Shown here piece after piece: positions 41,260-53,600 of a stretch of 64,000 nucleotides of DNA (position 1 is the first letter of the stretch; every line of letters begins with the position of its first letter). The notes under the pieces were generated by a model. That model was given only the letters and a program-made list of their open reading frames with translations. It was not told the DNA's origin and searched no databases. The DNA lies in NCBI RefSeq assembly GCF_964019385.1, contig NC_088645.1:17538180-17602179 (forward strand), written 5' to 3'. The position numbers and the translations under genes are program-made. Source of the DNA: Sycon ciliatum (taxonomy: Eukaryota > Porifera > Calcarea > Leucosolenida > Sycettidae).

Positions 41260-42556
41260 CTAGTGTTACGCACTCAAAGGTTCACGCAGAGTTGTCATTA
41301 GCCAGCATATTCAGAATTATTTCCTAGTAGATCTACACTGTATCGATGTTAGAGAACTTTAGCCAGTGGTATTGAGGACTTTTTGAATAGCTGTAGTGGA
41401 AATTAGCCATGAAAGCATGTCCACACCGTCACGTGGTGGTACACTTTATTCTGTTGTTCCTCTGAGTTTCGTGGCAGAAGATTCAATCATCAGAAGAAAG
41501 TGGACGTTGATAAGACGGTGCTCGGGAATATACATGTAAATTGCGCGATGTGTTAGAAATTGCAAGGGTAAAAGTGCAAACACAGAAATGAAACATGCAC
41601 ATCAGAAATACGCAACATGGAAAAGAAAATGATGTATGTGCTTGTATGATTGCAAAATAAGCATCAAGAGAGGAAATGATCCTCGGCGATTGGATGGAGT
41701 TAGAAATCATCGGTAGATAGTCACAGGATCAGATTGGATTGGACATTTCCTGTGAAAGGTTAGTGGGGAACGAAAAGGTGATCACTGCTGCAAAAAGAAA
41801 ATCTCATTGCTTTCATATGAATACCCTCGGCCACGATTCATGTAAAACATTTCATTTGTTCATGTAAATACTATTACACAAGGGGTGAAGCCTTAAAAGG
41901 TCGCAATGCTAGGGTTTATCGGGTGTTAGCGGCCGTCGTGAGTTCCCTTCGGGAACGGACACGATAATTTACTTTTTTTTTACTTTAATGCTATGGCAAG
42001 GGTCGAAGCCTAAAGGCCTCAATCTGTTCTACCTTTATATCGTCATCATAACATTGGGCATGACTTCCTGTTTGACTTGCGATGTAGAATACAAGTAAAA
42101 TTCAGAAGAATACTAAAAAATACAATGCTCTAATCATGGTATTGAACGCAGCAGCTATACGAGTTTTTCGAATTATGCTTTCAAACTGATGTGCATAATG
42201 AATGGCACGAGAATACGTACATTGTGAAGGCTTCGAAAATTGGGTATGATTATGATTGTGGCAAAATTATCGTAGCAGCGATCGAGGTACACACAGCACA
42301 AAAACTTAAAATACCAAAACGTGAAATCCTGCATTGTATTAAAAACTCGACATGCAAACTGGCGGTATGTGCTCGATACCAGCAATTCGATAACAGTCAT
42401 ATTTTCAAATTCGGTTCAAAATTCTGCCACTGTTCTCATTATGCCAAATTTAATTTTAAAATCCGTAGATGGGCGAAAAAGGAAATATTATTTTCTTTCT
42501 TGCACATCTGCTGGTTTGTATTACATATGTTGTGCATAGTCAATCTGTGATAGGGA
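41260..42556. other. 3' flank of gene D, duplicate of 28740-29913
   Basis: Aligned by eye with the flank below gene C. The only large difference is the 75-bp insertion at 41912-41986. The part next to 42557 should be the 3' UTR of gene D. Confidence 0.5.
41912..41986 (+). mobile_element. 75-bp retroelement 3' end with 7-bp target duplication
   Basis: AATGCTA lies on both sides (41905-41911 and 41987-41993), while unit C has it once (near 29348). The insert reads GGGTGTTAGCGGCCGTCGTG, the hairpin GTTCCC-TTC-GGGAAC, CGGACACGATAATTTACT and a T-rich tail. It is a severely 5'-truncated retrocopy and shows that this hairpin marks a 3' end. Confidence 0.8.
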
Positions 42557-43065
42557 TTAATTCTTTGGGAAAGCAATCACCTCCTCGTACATGTGTTTAC
42601 ATTCAATTGTATTTGTTGCGGTGCTTCGCCCATGCTTGGTCGGTGGTGGTGCAGTTTCTTCATACACAGGAAAGTCATACACAGGATTGACTGTCATGTC
42701 AACTTGGCTGGGACAGCTGGAAGACGCTATGTTGCCAACGTTCGAAAATTCCGTTGTAGCCGTGTTATTGACCACCAGTTGAGTAGTACAATCGGATAAC
42801 ACGTACAGTTCACTTGGCGTCAGCGTTGCAGCAACCTCTTGACCTTGGCGTGCTTCCCATGCTGTTGTACCTCTACTTACTGCTCTGGTTGTACATTGAG
42901 TTTGGTTTCTTTTCTTCGTCTTCAAACAATACACTAGAGTTATGACACCAAGAAGTACTGCAAGGACGGAAGTTGCTGCCACCAGAATATAGACCGTTGT
43001 CTGAGACATGGTAATCGTGCTCGCGTCTCCTGTTGTGATTGATCTAACAGTTGTAGTGGCTATAC
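42557..43065 (-). CDS. gene D last exon: transmembrane helix and short tail
   Basis: Acceptor CCTGTAG/GT at 43066 in phase 1. Helix TVYILVAATSVLAVLLGVIT, then LKTKKRNQTQ, fewer basic residues than in C. The tail has ELYVLS, QVDMTV (Tyr in C), PVYDFPVYEET (a 15-bp duplication compared with C) and HMYEEVIAF. Confidence 0.8.
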
Positions 43066-46000
43066 CTACAGGTAGATACATGAAAAAGAGGGTTATTAAA
43101 AAGTAAGTTTTTGAACAGCTGAAATATTCATCAGTTGAGGTCGTTGGCAAAGGGAAACATTCGAACAAATATTGACGGTCACACCAGGACTCGATCTTTT
43201 TTGTATTTCGTATGAAATAGAAGGTGATGTGAAAAGTGTGGTAGTTACTACTAGTTTTTAGTGTCATGTAAAAAAAGCGTCCGTCTCTCATGCCATGCAT
43301 AGCAGGCTATATTATTGATTTCGCCCTCCCATCACCGATTTATGCCTTCAGAAGGATCAGATTTCCTGACCCACACTGTTAAATTAAACATGAAATCTTT
43401 ATGAGCTAAAACCCGTCACCACCACGCGCTCTCAGCCGAACAAATGCATGAAGCGTAAACATAGCTTGCATACAATGTATGCCAATGTTCTACTGTATAA
43501 GTACAATTTTTCGTTTACGAAGTCTTTCGTTATATCACTCCACCAGCAGGTGTGTCACGTCCTAAATTTCGTTTTTGGTCGAGGTCTGTCACCCCGAACG
43601 TTCAGAAAAAAAACTTTAGTAGGGTACAACCTTTAGTTATTTCGTGCCCCTTAACGAATATAGCGAAAGTTAAGTCTTTCTTTGGAACTGAAAAGTGAGG
43701 CACGCGTTTTTCGGGCTCTCCTTTTTTCCCCTTTTTTGCAGCCCAGCCGGCATCAGGCCGGACTGGAAGTAGACTAGATCAGTGATTAGAAGTAGAGTAG
43801 TGTCGGAAACTTGCCATGCCCGGAGCTACCACGAGAACTAACTCTCGTGTATCAGCCTTGACTGAATCTGAGACGAAAATGTTGGGCTCCCTGCCTAGTA
43901 TCGAGTCGGATGTATCGGCAGTGCTAAAAAGTCTGGCCGCACTTGTCTCCGAGGCCGCCGATCGCGAGGATCGCCTGAACAATAGGTTCGATGAGCTATC
44001 CAGACAAGTATCTGAGCTGAAGGAGGAGGTAGCTTCTCTCAAAGAATCCGCCATTGCCGCGGCGAAAGCTCCTCAGCCATGCCAGCCAGGACGTACTACG
44101 AACCCTGACCGTACCCGTACTGACCCCCGCACAGCCTGCAGGCAGTGTAGCATGAGTGCGAGTACGAGCAGATCTACCAGCTACAGCAGCGCGCTGAACC
44201 AAGGTCCAGCATCCGATGCGCCCCGTACTGAATTTGAAAATGATGTTGTTGTTGTTGTTGTTGTGTTTATTTTAATTCGCAAACCAAACGGGCAGATCTG
44301 CCCAATGAAAAGGTGGCGAATGCAGATAGAAAGCAGTAATAAATGAAATTGGGGACTGATGTAATTAGGATACAGGTGGAGAAAAACTAAGCCAGCTGAT
44401 CATCAAACAGGACGTTTGGTATTCTAGGTACTAAGGGTGTGCGGGATCATGCTGGCGCGGAACTGGCGGAGCGTGGAGATGGCACGTATGTCGCTGGGTA
44501 AGGTGTTCCACAGCTGGGCGCCCCGGAACGCGAGGCAACCCTTGCCGAACCTGGTGGAAACTGGCGGTTGGCGCAGACCCATGGTGGAGTGCAACCTAGT
44601 TGGGCCAGCTGACGAAGGAACTAGGAGGGCTTGCAGATCAGAACTTGCGTGCCCATTCCGAGACCTCCAGACCAGAACGATGAACTTCTGCCTGAATATC
44701 TCGGATACCCTGTAGGTGTCCAATTGCAGCAGGAGGGTACGCGCGGAGGTGTGATGCGAGAGTCCGAAAACAGCCCTTGCCGCCCGATTCTGCATGACTT
44801 GTAGCCGATCCAATTGGTTGGCAGTAAGAAGCGGGGAAAACTCATTGGAGCCGTACATCAGGTCAGACATGATGATCGCTTTAAAGTAGAGAACTCGGCT
44901 CTGATGAGTCAAGCAGCGACGCAACCTCCATAGTGCTCCGATCCTCTGGGCCAGTCGAGCGGTGCAGCGATCAACATGGGGCGTCCATGACAGATCCGAG
45001 TCGAGGAGCACTCCAAGATACCTGGCCGCAGTAACGACAGGAATCGGCGTTTCGTGACAGTTTACATTGATCGTATGCTGGGGCTGCTGAGGCTGCCTGT
45101 TGGGGTATACAGGGATCACGTGGCTCTTGGCTGCATTCAAAATGAGACCACGGGTCTGCAACCAGTCAGCAAGTGCAGAAACCGAGGCCGATAGCGTAGG
45201 AGATGCCGTGTTCAGGGATGTGCTGCTGCTGATCAGCGCGATGTCATCGGCAAATTGAACTGATGAAGACTGGTTAGCTATGGTTGGAACTTCGCGGGTG
45301 TAGATACTAAAAAGGATCGGTCCTAGAACAGAACCTTGTGGCACGCCACAGGATGGTGCAGAAATGGCACTCTGATCCCGTCCAATACAGATACGCTGAG
45401 TACGGCCCGACAGATAGGCGGAAAACCACTTTAGGGCTGTCCCTGTTATGCCGATATCGAATAGGTCCTGGAGTAGCCGTTCATGACGAACCTTGTCGAA
45501 TGCCTTTGACATATCTAGAAGGCATATGCCAGTACACAAACGCTTGTCCCGTGCAATAAGAATACGATTTAGCATAAGTACCAGGGCATCCTCCGTTGAG
45601 TGGCCTGCGCGGAATGCAAACTGAGTCGTGGGGAGGGTACCGGATATGTCCAGAAACTGGGCTAGCTTCTTTTGCACGACTTTCTCCAAGAGTTTTGATA
45701 ATATGGGAAGTAGGGACACTGGACGGAAGTTAGTGGGAATAGACGGGTCCCCAGCTTTGAACAGCGGGATAACGTGTGCGAGTTTGAAGGCTGTGGGGAC
45801 AGTGCCATTGACAAGCGAGGCATTAAACAACGTGGCCACGGACGCAGCTAGAATATCGGCACAGCACTTCAGAAGGTGACCAGGTATCCCGTCGCTTCCT
45901 GTTGCTTTGGCAGGATTGATTTGTCGGAGAAGCCGTTCTACTTCGCCAAAAGACACTTGCGGCAATTCTGACATTGCAGTCTGAGGCTGTGGACCTTGCG

Positions 46001-49000
46001 GTAGCGGGATGCTGTGAGGACGGGCATTGTCTGTTACTACTGCCTGGAAGACTGACGAAACTTCTTCAATGGGGCAAGTAGGCTCCACACGTACTCTCTT
46101 CCTGTTCGTAACGGAGTTTATGACGTTCCAGAGCTTACGCGGGTTCTGACTGGACGCGGCACATTGCGCTCGGAAGAAATCGTTGCGCTTTCGGCGATAG
46201 GCATGTCTGGCGCTTGAGCGTGCTTGCTTGAACTGTACGTGAAGATTCTGGTTTCCCTTATCGCGTAGCCACCGTCGGTGTAGCTGGTTTTTACGTTGGT
46301 TGAGCTTGTGGAGCTCTCTGTCGGACCAGGGCGGATGGGATTTGCGGTTGGAGGATACATAGCGGATGGGTGCATGCTTGTCCACGACAGCCAAGAACTT
46401 GGTGTGCCACGATGCCCACATGGTGTCCACATCCCGCGTGTTAGTAAAATCATCCAGCCCTGCGGAGCTGACATCCCGACGGAATTCGCAGAGGTTCACC
46501 GACCGAGTATTTCTCTGAGCTCGGACCCGCTCTACTGCCTGAGGTGACACGCTGCGAGAAACCTGAAGGTGCAGGTTAGCCTCAATCCCCAAGTGGTCGC
46601 TAATGGTCAAAGGCAGGACGTGGCACTCACTGATGTCTTGACTAGCTGAAAGAATGAGATCGATAGTTGTACCAGATGGGCACGCCGGTGAGATACGAGT
46701 CGGAGCATGAACGTGATTAGTGAGGCCGTAGCAGTTGCAAAGTTCGAGAAATTTCCGGGCGATGGGACAAGGTGGGTAGGGGGTTGAAACATTAACGTTA
46801 AAATCGCCAATGACTGTGATGCTTGGGTTGTCCACGAAAGCCCTGTGCAGCTGCTCTTCAAAATTCTGCCAGTACAAGATGGGCTCGTCAGGTGGCCGGT
46901 AAAAGCACCCAACTAGTTGTCGCCTTCGTCGTCCTTTGACTTCGATCCAGGACGATTCAATGTTAGCGTCGGAAAGCTCTGGGCGCGGTTTTACCTGGAG
47001 TCCGGAACGGAAATAAAAGCATACACCGCCACCTCTGCGCACTGGACGATCGTGCCGTATCACACAGTAACCTGGTATATCAATATCACTGTCTGACGTT
47101 GTGCTGTCAAGCCAGGTTTCTGCGACGCCGAATATGTCGAAGTTGTATTGCTGATGCTCGCCCAGCAGCCAGCCCTGGCCACAATGTGGACAGCGTGAGC
47201 GAGACTGACGCGGATGACGGTTTTCAGCAGCCACGGAGACGAAAGCGCAACAAGAGCACAAAGGTGTTGCAGCCCATCTCCGACGATGCATGGAAACTAA
47301 TTGCAGATGAGCCCCACAGAGCGAAGAGAGCTGTCGTATATGTTGGTAACCTCAGCAGGGAGACAACTGAAGACCGGTTACGCGAATTTGTTGATTTGCG
47401 TAGCAGGGCCGTCAACTCCGACACACCAGTAGTGCTCCACACCTGTAGCATGCATGTCAATGCTAGCGGCTGCATGTCTGCAAGAGCGTTTGTGGATGCC
47501 AGCTCCCTGCATATCCTGCTGGCTGCCAACTTCTGGCCAAGGCCACTTTATTGCAGGAGGTGGACCTTCCACACATCCGACACTCACAAGACAGTACCAG
47601 GGTCAGCTCAGCCTGGCTGCCCACCAACTGACACGCCAGAGACATCCCCATCCCTGCCCAATCCACTGCAAAGCGTAGGTAGCAACAAAAGCAGCAGCGC
47701 AGATACTGCAAGCAACAACAAAAGCAGCAGCGCAGATACTGCAAGCAAGCAACAATGAAAATCCTCCTTACAAATGCTGGTGGAATCATGTCCAAATTTG
47801 GAGAGTTTCAACACGCGCTTGTATCCTCCAAAGCTGATATCGCTGTTGTTACTGAAACCAAGATCACCGCAGAGAAATTCTCCCTTCACGAGTTAGCCAT
47901 CCCAGGGTACTCCGGCCCACTCCGGCGTGACAGGACTGAACATGGTGGTGGCATAGCAATCTGGATACGCAGCCCATTGGCGTACCATCATCTAGATCAG
48001 TACGACTCATCTGTTCACGAAGTAACTTGGCTCACAGTGCAGTCTGCCCATCATGGTAAGATAGTGCTGGGTGCTGTATACAGGCCAGGATCCGCCTCAG
48101 ACACTGATATCTCAACACTTGAGCACCTCGATGGCATCCTGGATAGCGTCAGAAAACACGGCACCCACACCATGCTGGTCGGAGACTTCAATGTCCACAA
48201 CACGGCTTGGCTCGGCAGCTCTAAGACCACCCGTGCAGGGGAGTACATGGAGGAACTAAGCGCTGCCCACAGCCTCATGCAGCATGTCCAAGAACCAACC
48301 CGAGGTCTCAACACCCTGGACTTAGTGCTCTCTGACTTCACTGGTACTGTGACCACCGGTATCTCGCCGCCGATAGGAAGGTCAGACCATTGTGTTGTCC
48401 ACGCTGTGCTCGCTCAAGCCCCGCTAGAAAATGAGCCCAGCACACGGAGGCGTGTGTGGCGATATGGCCAAGCCGACTGGAACAGACTGCGTGCCCACTA
48501 CCGTCGCATTGCCTGGGCAGCTGAGTTTCCGGAGGACCCAGAGGAAGCATGCAGCCTTGTTACTAGGCACATCGTGTCTGGGATGCTGCAGTTTATTCCC
48601 CACAAGATGCTGGAAACAAGGCCGTCCGATCCGAGCTGGTGGACACCAGAATGCACTGAGGCTCAACGTGCCAAAGAGAAAGCATGGAAGGCCTGGCGTC
48701 ACCAGGGGCCCAGCGAATGCCTGAAGCAGTCGTCCATGACAACTGTCACTCAATCTATTACAACCCAACATCGTGCACAACAAGCTGAAGAGCAGACAGT
48801 CCGAGAGCGTCTCACACGTGGTTCCATGAGAGACAAGGACTGGTGGAGGAATGTCAAGCGCGCCGCCGGTCTGGGTAGGACTACAGACGTGCCAACACTC
48901 ACTGATGCGGACGGGCACGAGCACAGTACATCGAAAGCCAAGAGCGAGTGCCTTGCTAGATTCTTTGCTGAAAAATGTAGCCTTGGGGATAATGACATCG

Positions 49001-50655
49001 ACAATGCTGAGTTACCAGCAACACCCCGCACTACCACTCCGGGCCTGCAGCGCATCCGCTTCCGCGTCTCTGAAGTCCAACAGTGCCTGAAGCGTCTCAA
49101 CACATCCAAATCCACTGGTCCAGATGAGATCCCAGGACGAGTACTCAAGGAGTGTGCAGCTGAACTAGCACATCCGCTGGCTAGATTGTTTCGCCTGTGT
49201 TTTGCAAATGGAGTCCAGCCACAATCATGGAAAATTGCCCGTGTCGTTCCAGTGCACAAGAAAGGACCCAAATCCATGATGAAGAACTACCGGCCTATAT
49301 CTCTCCTGACGATCATCTCTAAGATCATGGAAGGTATCATCAATCGGCAGCTTGTGAATCACCTGGAAACCCATCAACTCTTCTCCTCGTCCCAGTTTGG
49401 CTTCCGACGTGGACTGGGCACAAGTGACCTACTGACGGCTCTCCAGCATTCCTGGGCCACTACCCTGGCTGGCGGCGGTCTTGTGCATGCCCTGGCAGTT
49501 GACATTGCCGGGGCATTCGACAAGGTTTCCCACCCAGGTGTCCTTGCGAAGGCACAGCAATGTGGCATCCACGGCCAACTCCTGGCTTGGCTAAGGTCGT
49601 ATCTCCATGACCGAAAACTGACTGTAGTTGTTGGCGGTCAGTCCTCCCCACTGTTCCCGATCAAGGCTGGAGTGCCCCAGGGTAGCCTCCTAGGTCCCAC
49701 TCTTTTCCTGTTATATGTAAACGATGCAGAACAGTGTTTAGCCCCAGGCTCCAGTCTAGCTGTCTATGCGGACGATACAACACTCTATGCCATAATCAGA
49801 AACCCAGATACCATCGCTGCTGCTTGCAATAGCCTCCAAGCATCTATTGACCGCCTGCAGACTTGGGGTGCCCAATGGAAGATAAAGTTCGAGCCATCAA
49901 AATCTCAGGCAATACTCCTTGACCGCCACAGACCATCCCTGGATGTCCCACAGCTCACATTTGATGGCATGCAGGTGCCTGAGAGCCCTCAGCTCAAGCT
50001 GCTAGGAGTGTTATTTGACAGTACTCTCTCCTTCCGGGCCCACATCCGTTCCCTTGCCGTTAGAGCCAACCAGCGCTCCGAAAGGCATCTCCGATCCTGG
50101 ACAGTGCAGGGCGCCTAACTGTGTACAAAGGATTTGTACGGCCTATAATGGAGTACGCCCCTCTCGTCTGGGCAAGTGCGGCACATTGTCACCTCCATCA
50201 GCTGGACCTGGTCCAGCGTCGAGCCATGAAGGTTATTGGCCCCTCATTGCTCCCCAGCCTGGCAATCCGAAGGCATGTTTACGGGCTGTGCTACCTGTAT
50301 AAGCTGCAATGCATACCAGGTCCAGCTCTGCTCACCAACATGGTACCTCCCCCAGCAAGAGTTAACGCTGCACCCCGGACGCGCCGGCAACGCCAGTCCC
50401 TCGGTGGCCACTCTTTCCAACTCGCAACTCCTCTGCCAGCCTCCAGTCCAGAGTTCATCCGCCGCTCCTTCCCATACTTTGTCCTGGAGAGCTGGAACAC
50501 ACTGCCTGCCCCAATCCTCGCCGAACGCCCAACTCTCAAGAAATTGCCGACATTCAAGACCAAGGCCTACCATCACCTCCGCCAGACCAATTGGCTATGG
50601 GCCACTGAAGTCCACCAGCACTGAGAATAACCGGTTGTCTCTATTATTATCATTT

Positions 50656-50693
<38 letters not shown>

Positions 50694-53600
50694 TCTCCTG
50701 GGAAGTTCTTCATGCTCATTCTCCCTTTCTCTGTCCATTTCCCCTTCCTGATGCGTAGACCAACTGTTGAACCCGAGACCACTAGGTCGGGGGAGGTTGA
50801 CCTACCTCATCGGCACGCATGCCACGCTCCTCTGTGTTGTCAAAGTTCGCTTGTCCACTTTTGTCTACCTCCCCTTTTATGTTGCTGGCCAGTGCTTTGT
50901 AGTAAAAAAAAAAAAAAAAAAAAGTCTAGGCGAAAATTTGTATTTATACCGTATGTGAAGAGCGCGCACTTGCGCCCATGATCATCCTCTACACTCTACA
51001 ATATTTATTATCGTCATCATCAGCTGAGAGCGCATTGTGGTGACGAGTTTCAATAAATTGGAGCTTGGCCGAAAGCTCTGTCACAATATTTAACTGTGAT
51101 CTTTATGACCACTGTCTTAACATGTATCAGCCAGCATTTCTGCCAGCTAGCTGGCCTCTGCGTACACCGCAGACACACCCACGCACAACAGAAAGATACG
51201 GATCACAGCAGTAGTGTGGTCTTTGTTCACTCACGGTTGAAGATGGAAAAGGGTCTGACTTTACCGTAGTGTATACAGGAGCAAGAAGAAGGGCATGCCA
51301 CCTCACACAAATACATGTACACGTATGTACCAGACCAACATGATACAAAAACTGAACCACTGTGGTGAGTGGGGCCGTCGGATAATTAGCCAACCTGAAG
51401 CTGGCTGAAAAAACCTCAGGCCCCCGGCGGAGGCACAACCCTTAGGAAAAATCGGTTAGCATAACCCCATAAGATAAGTGAACAAAACGTAGCGAGCAGG
51501 ACCTATCCAGAAGTGAGAATAAAGGGGAGGGCGGGTGGGAAACTACAACGAAAAGAGAAAGACCACGATGAAGAGAAAAGTTTGAGAACACTGACAAAAA
51601 CCAGCTGACGCAATCCTGGTGCCGTAACTATGGTGAAAATGCTGGGAAAAAAATACATTTTTCGTTTCATTCGCTACGCTCAGCCACCACAAAATAACAC
51701 TTTACTTCTATTTTGGATACACATACTTCCAAGAACGTGACGTGTACTTAGTACATGCACAGTACACGTAACAAAGGTCGGAAGGGAAACGTCGTTTCCC
51801 TTACGACCTCTGCATGGTTGGAATGTTTGGCGGGAGATTAGCAAGTGATTTGTTGAAATGAGTAACAATGCTGAAAAACTATTCTGGACGGCTATGCGTC
51901 CTTCGCAAACATCATAGAACGATCTGTGGCAGTTTCTGAAAGCAAATTTCTAAGTCATAGTAGAAGGTAGTACCGTTCTCGATATGACTACCAAGACTAA
52001 GCTTTCCCCAAATCGGCCCGTTTTTTCGCCTACTCGGCTTTTCGCTCCGCTCAAAAACACATCAGATTCGGCTGCAAAATCAGCTGATTGTTCGAAAATC
52101 GGCTGCAAAATTGGAATATATTGGAAAATCGGCTAAAAGAATTGTTGGCATATTGCCTTCAATGGGTGAGATATTGGTAGATTTGGGTAGATTTTCAGGG
52201 GATTCGCGAATTAACCCTTCAAAATCGGTAAAAAGCTTCTCGTTTCCGGGGAATGTTTCGGCTGGTCGATTTGGGGATTTTACTAGTAGCGATCTTCCTA
52301 AAGGATAATGTTTATTTGAGAGGTCAAAGGGCACGAGACACACGACCTCAATGTTCTAGTACCACAAGTACTGATGTAGAGAGCTCTAGTGGTCATGCTT
52401 GCAGCAGCATCATTCGTTCGTAAACGCACTTTGCAACAACATTTGGTAGATTTTCGGCGATTCTCAAAGGAACCGTCCAAAATCAGCGAAAAACTTAGCG
52501 AGTTTTCGATAAGTCCCGTTTTGGGCCAATTTTTCGGCCGGCCTATTTGGGGAAGCCTATCCAAGACTCTGGCAACTACATTGGACATGTATGTCATTCG
52601 TGTACTTCAAAGTACTATAGCTATGGGACCACCAGATTGAGGTTTTGAAATACAATCCACACACCACAAACAAAGCCGGTCGAGGCAGCTCGAAGCAGTG
52701 AATGCCAAATGCTGCAGTCTGACGGTCGCTGAAATGCGTGAAACTTGAAGTTACAGCTATAAAGCTTTTCACCTCCATTGTATATGTACACATCAAATGT
52801 ATGCCACTGTTCAATCAGGTTGCACAGCCTTTCGTTTGCAATTACGAGCCTGTTTCCATGCATGATAATTTCCAGTTGGCATATGACAGAGGCACATTAT
52901 GCAACTACTTCTCACGTACATAATGCCGTTGTTTCTTCTTTTTTTTCTTTTCCTTTTGGCTTATCATGTTTTATCGGCAACCCAGAAGATGTTTATGAAA
53001 ACATACTCATGTCCAGTCTGTACAGATAGCACCTCCAGCGGGTCAGTGACCGCATATTTTACATTGGGCCCAATTAGCTTTTCTGCAAACCAAATGAATG
53101 CAAATGCAGTAATTTGACCACACACAAAGCACTTTACATCTGCGCCTTTGATCCTAGAGGGAGGTGGCGTTCCCACGCCGGATGCGGAAAACTCGGCTTC
53201 CAGCCGAGTCTCACGCGAACCGTGAAATTTTCTCATTCTTGCTACAAAAACATAACCATCCTCTCATTGGATAGGCGAAGAGAACTCACTGGTGACGTAC
53301 CTGAACAGTTGACGTCGTAATTACCTGCCAAACATGGACAATTGTAGGACCCATTGGTGTTTGCACAAGCACGATTCTCACTATTGATCTCACCGCTACA
53401 CACGTCAGCTTCATCTGTACATTCATTGATATCTGTAGGGGATATATTACACGGTCCTACATCAGTACTTGCTATACATGTAAATGTACATCGTTTCTTT
53501 TAGGAATGAATCATGGTACCTAAACTGTGAATGTCTTGCCAGGTTTGATGAATATAAATTCTCTCTTGCTATGTGTCACTGGTGTGTGAACCTGCAAGAT

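Larger units (their letters stand above)
43591..50923 (+). mobile_element. two-ORF LINE (CR1/Jockey-like) interrupted by another LINE
   Basis: Relative to unit C, extra sequence starts at about 43590 (after GGTCGAGGTCTG) and unit sequence resumes near 52704. ORF1 begins at 43816 and is split by the minus-strand LINE at 44246-47151. ORF2 begins at 47755 with an ATGA overlap and contains endonuclease and reverse transcriptase; one frameshift near 50080 moves the C-terminus into 50121-50624. A (CT)n tract (50658-50690) and a run of about 20 A (50904-50923) form the 3' end. Full length or nearly so, about 4.4 kb without the insert. Confidence 0.75.

Noticed and set aside
47152-47291. ORF2 start at 47291 for the minus-strand LINE
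   Set aside because: These codons lie in the host LINE ORF1 read backwards; the element ends at 47151.
43591-51085. TCTGTCAC as target duplication of the plus-strand LINE
   Set aside because: It occurs near 43588 and 51078, but the LINE poly(A) ends at 50923, 155 bp before the right copy, so it may be chance.
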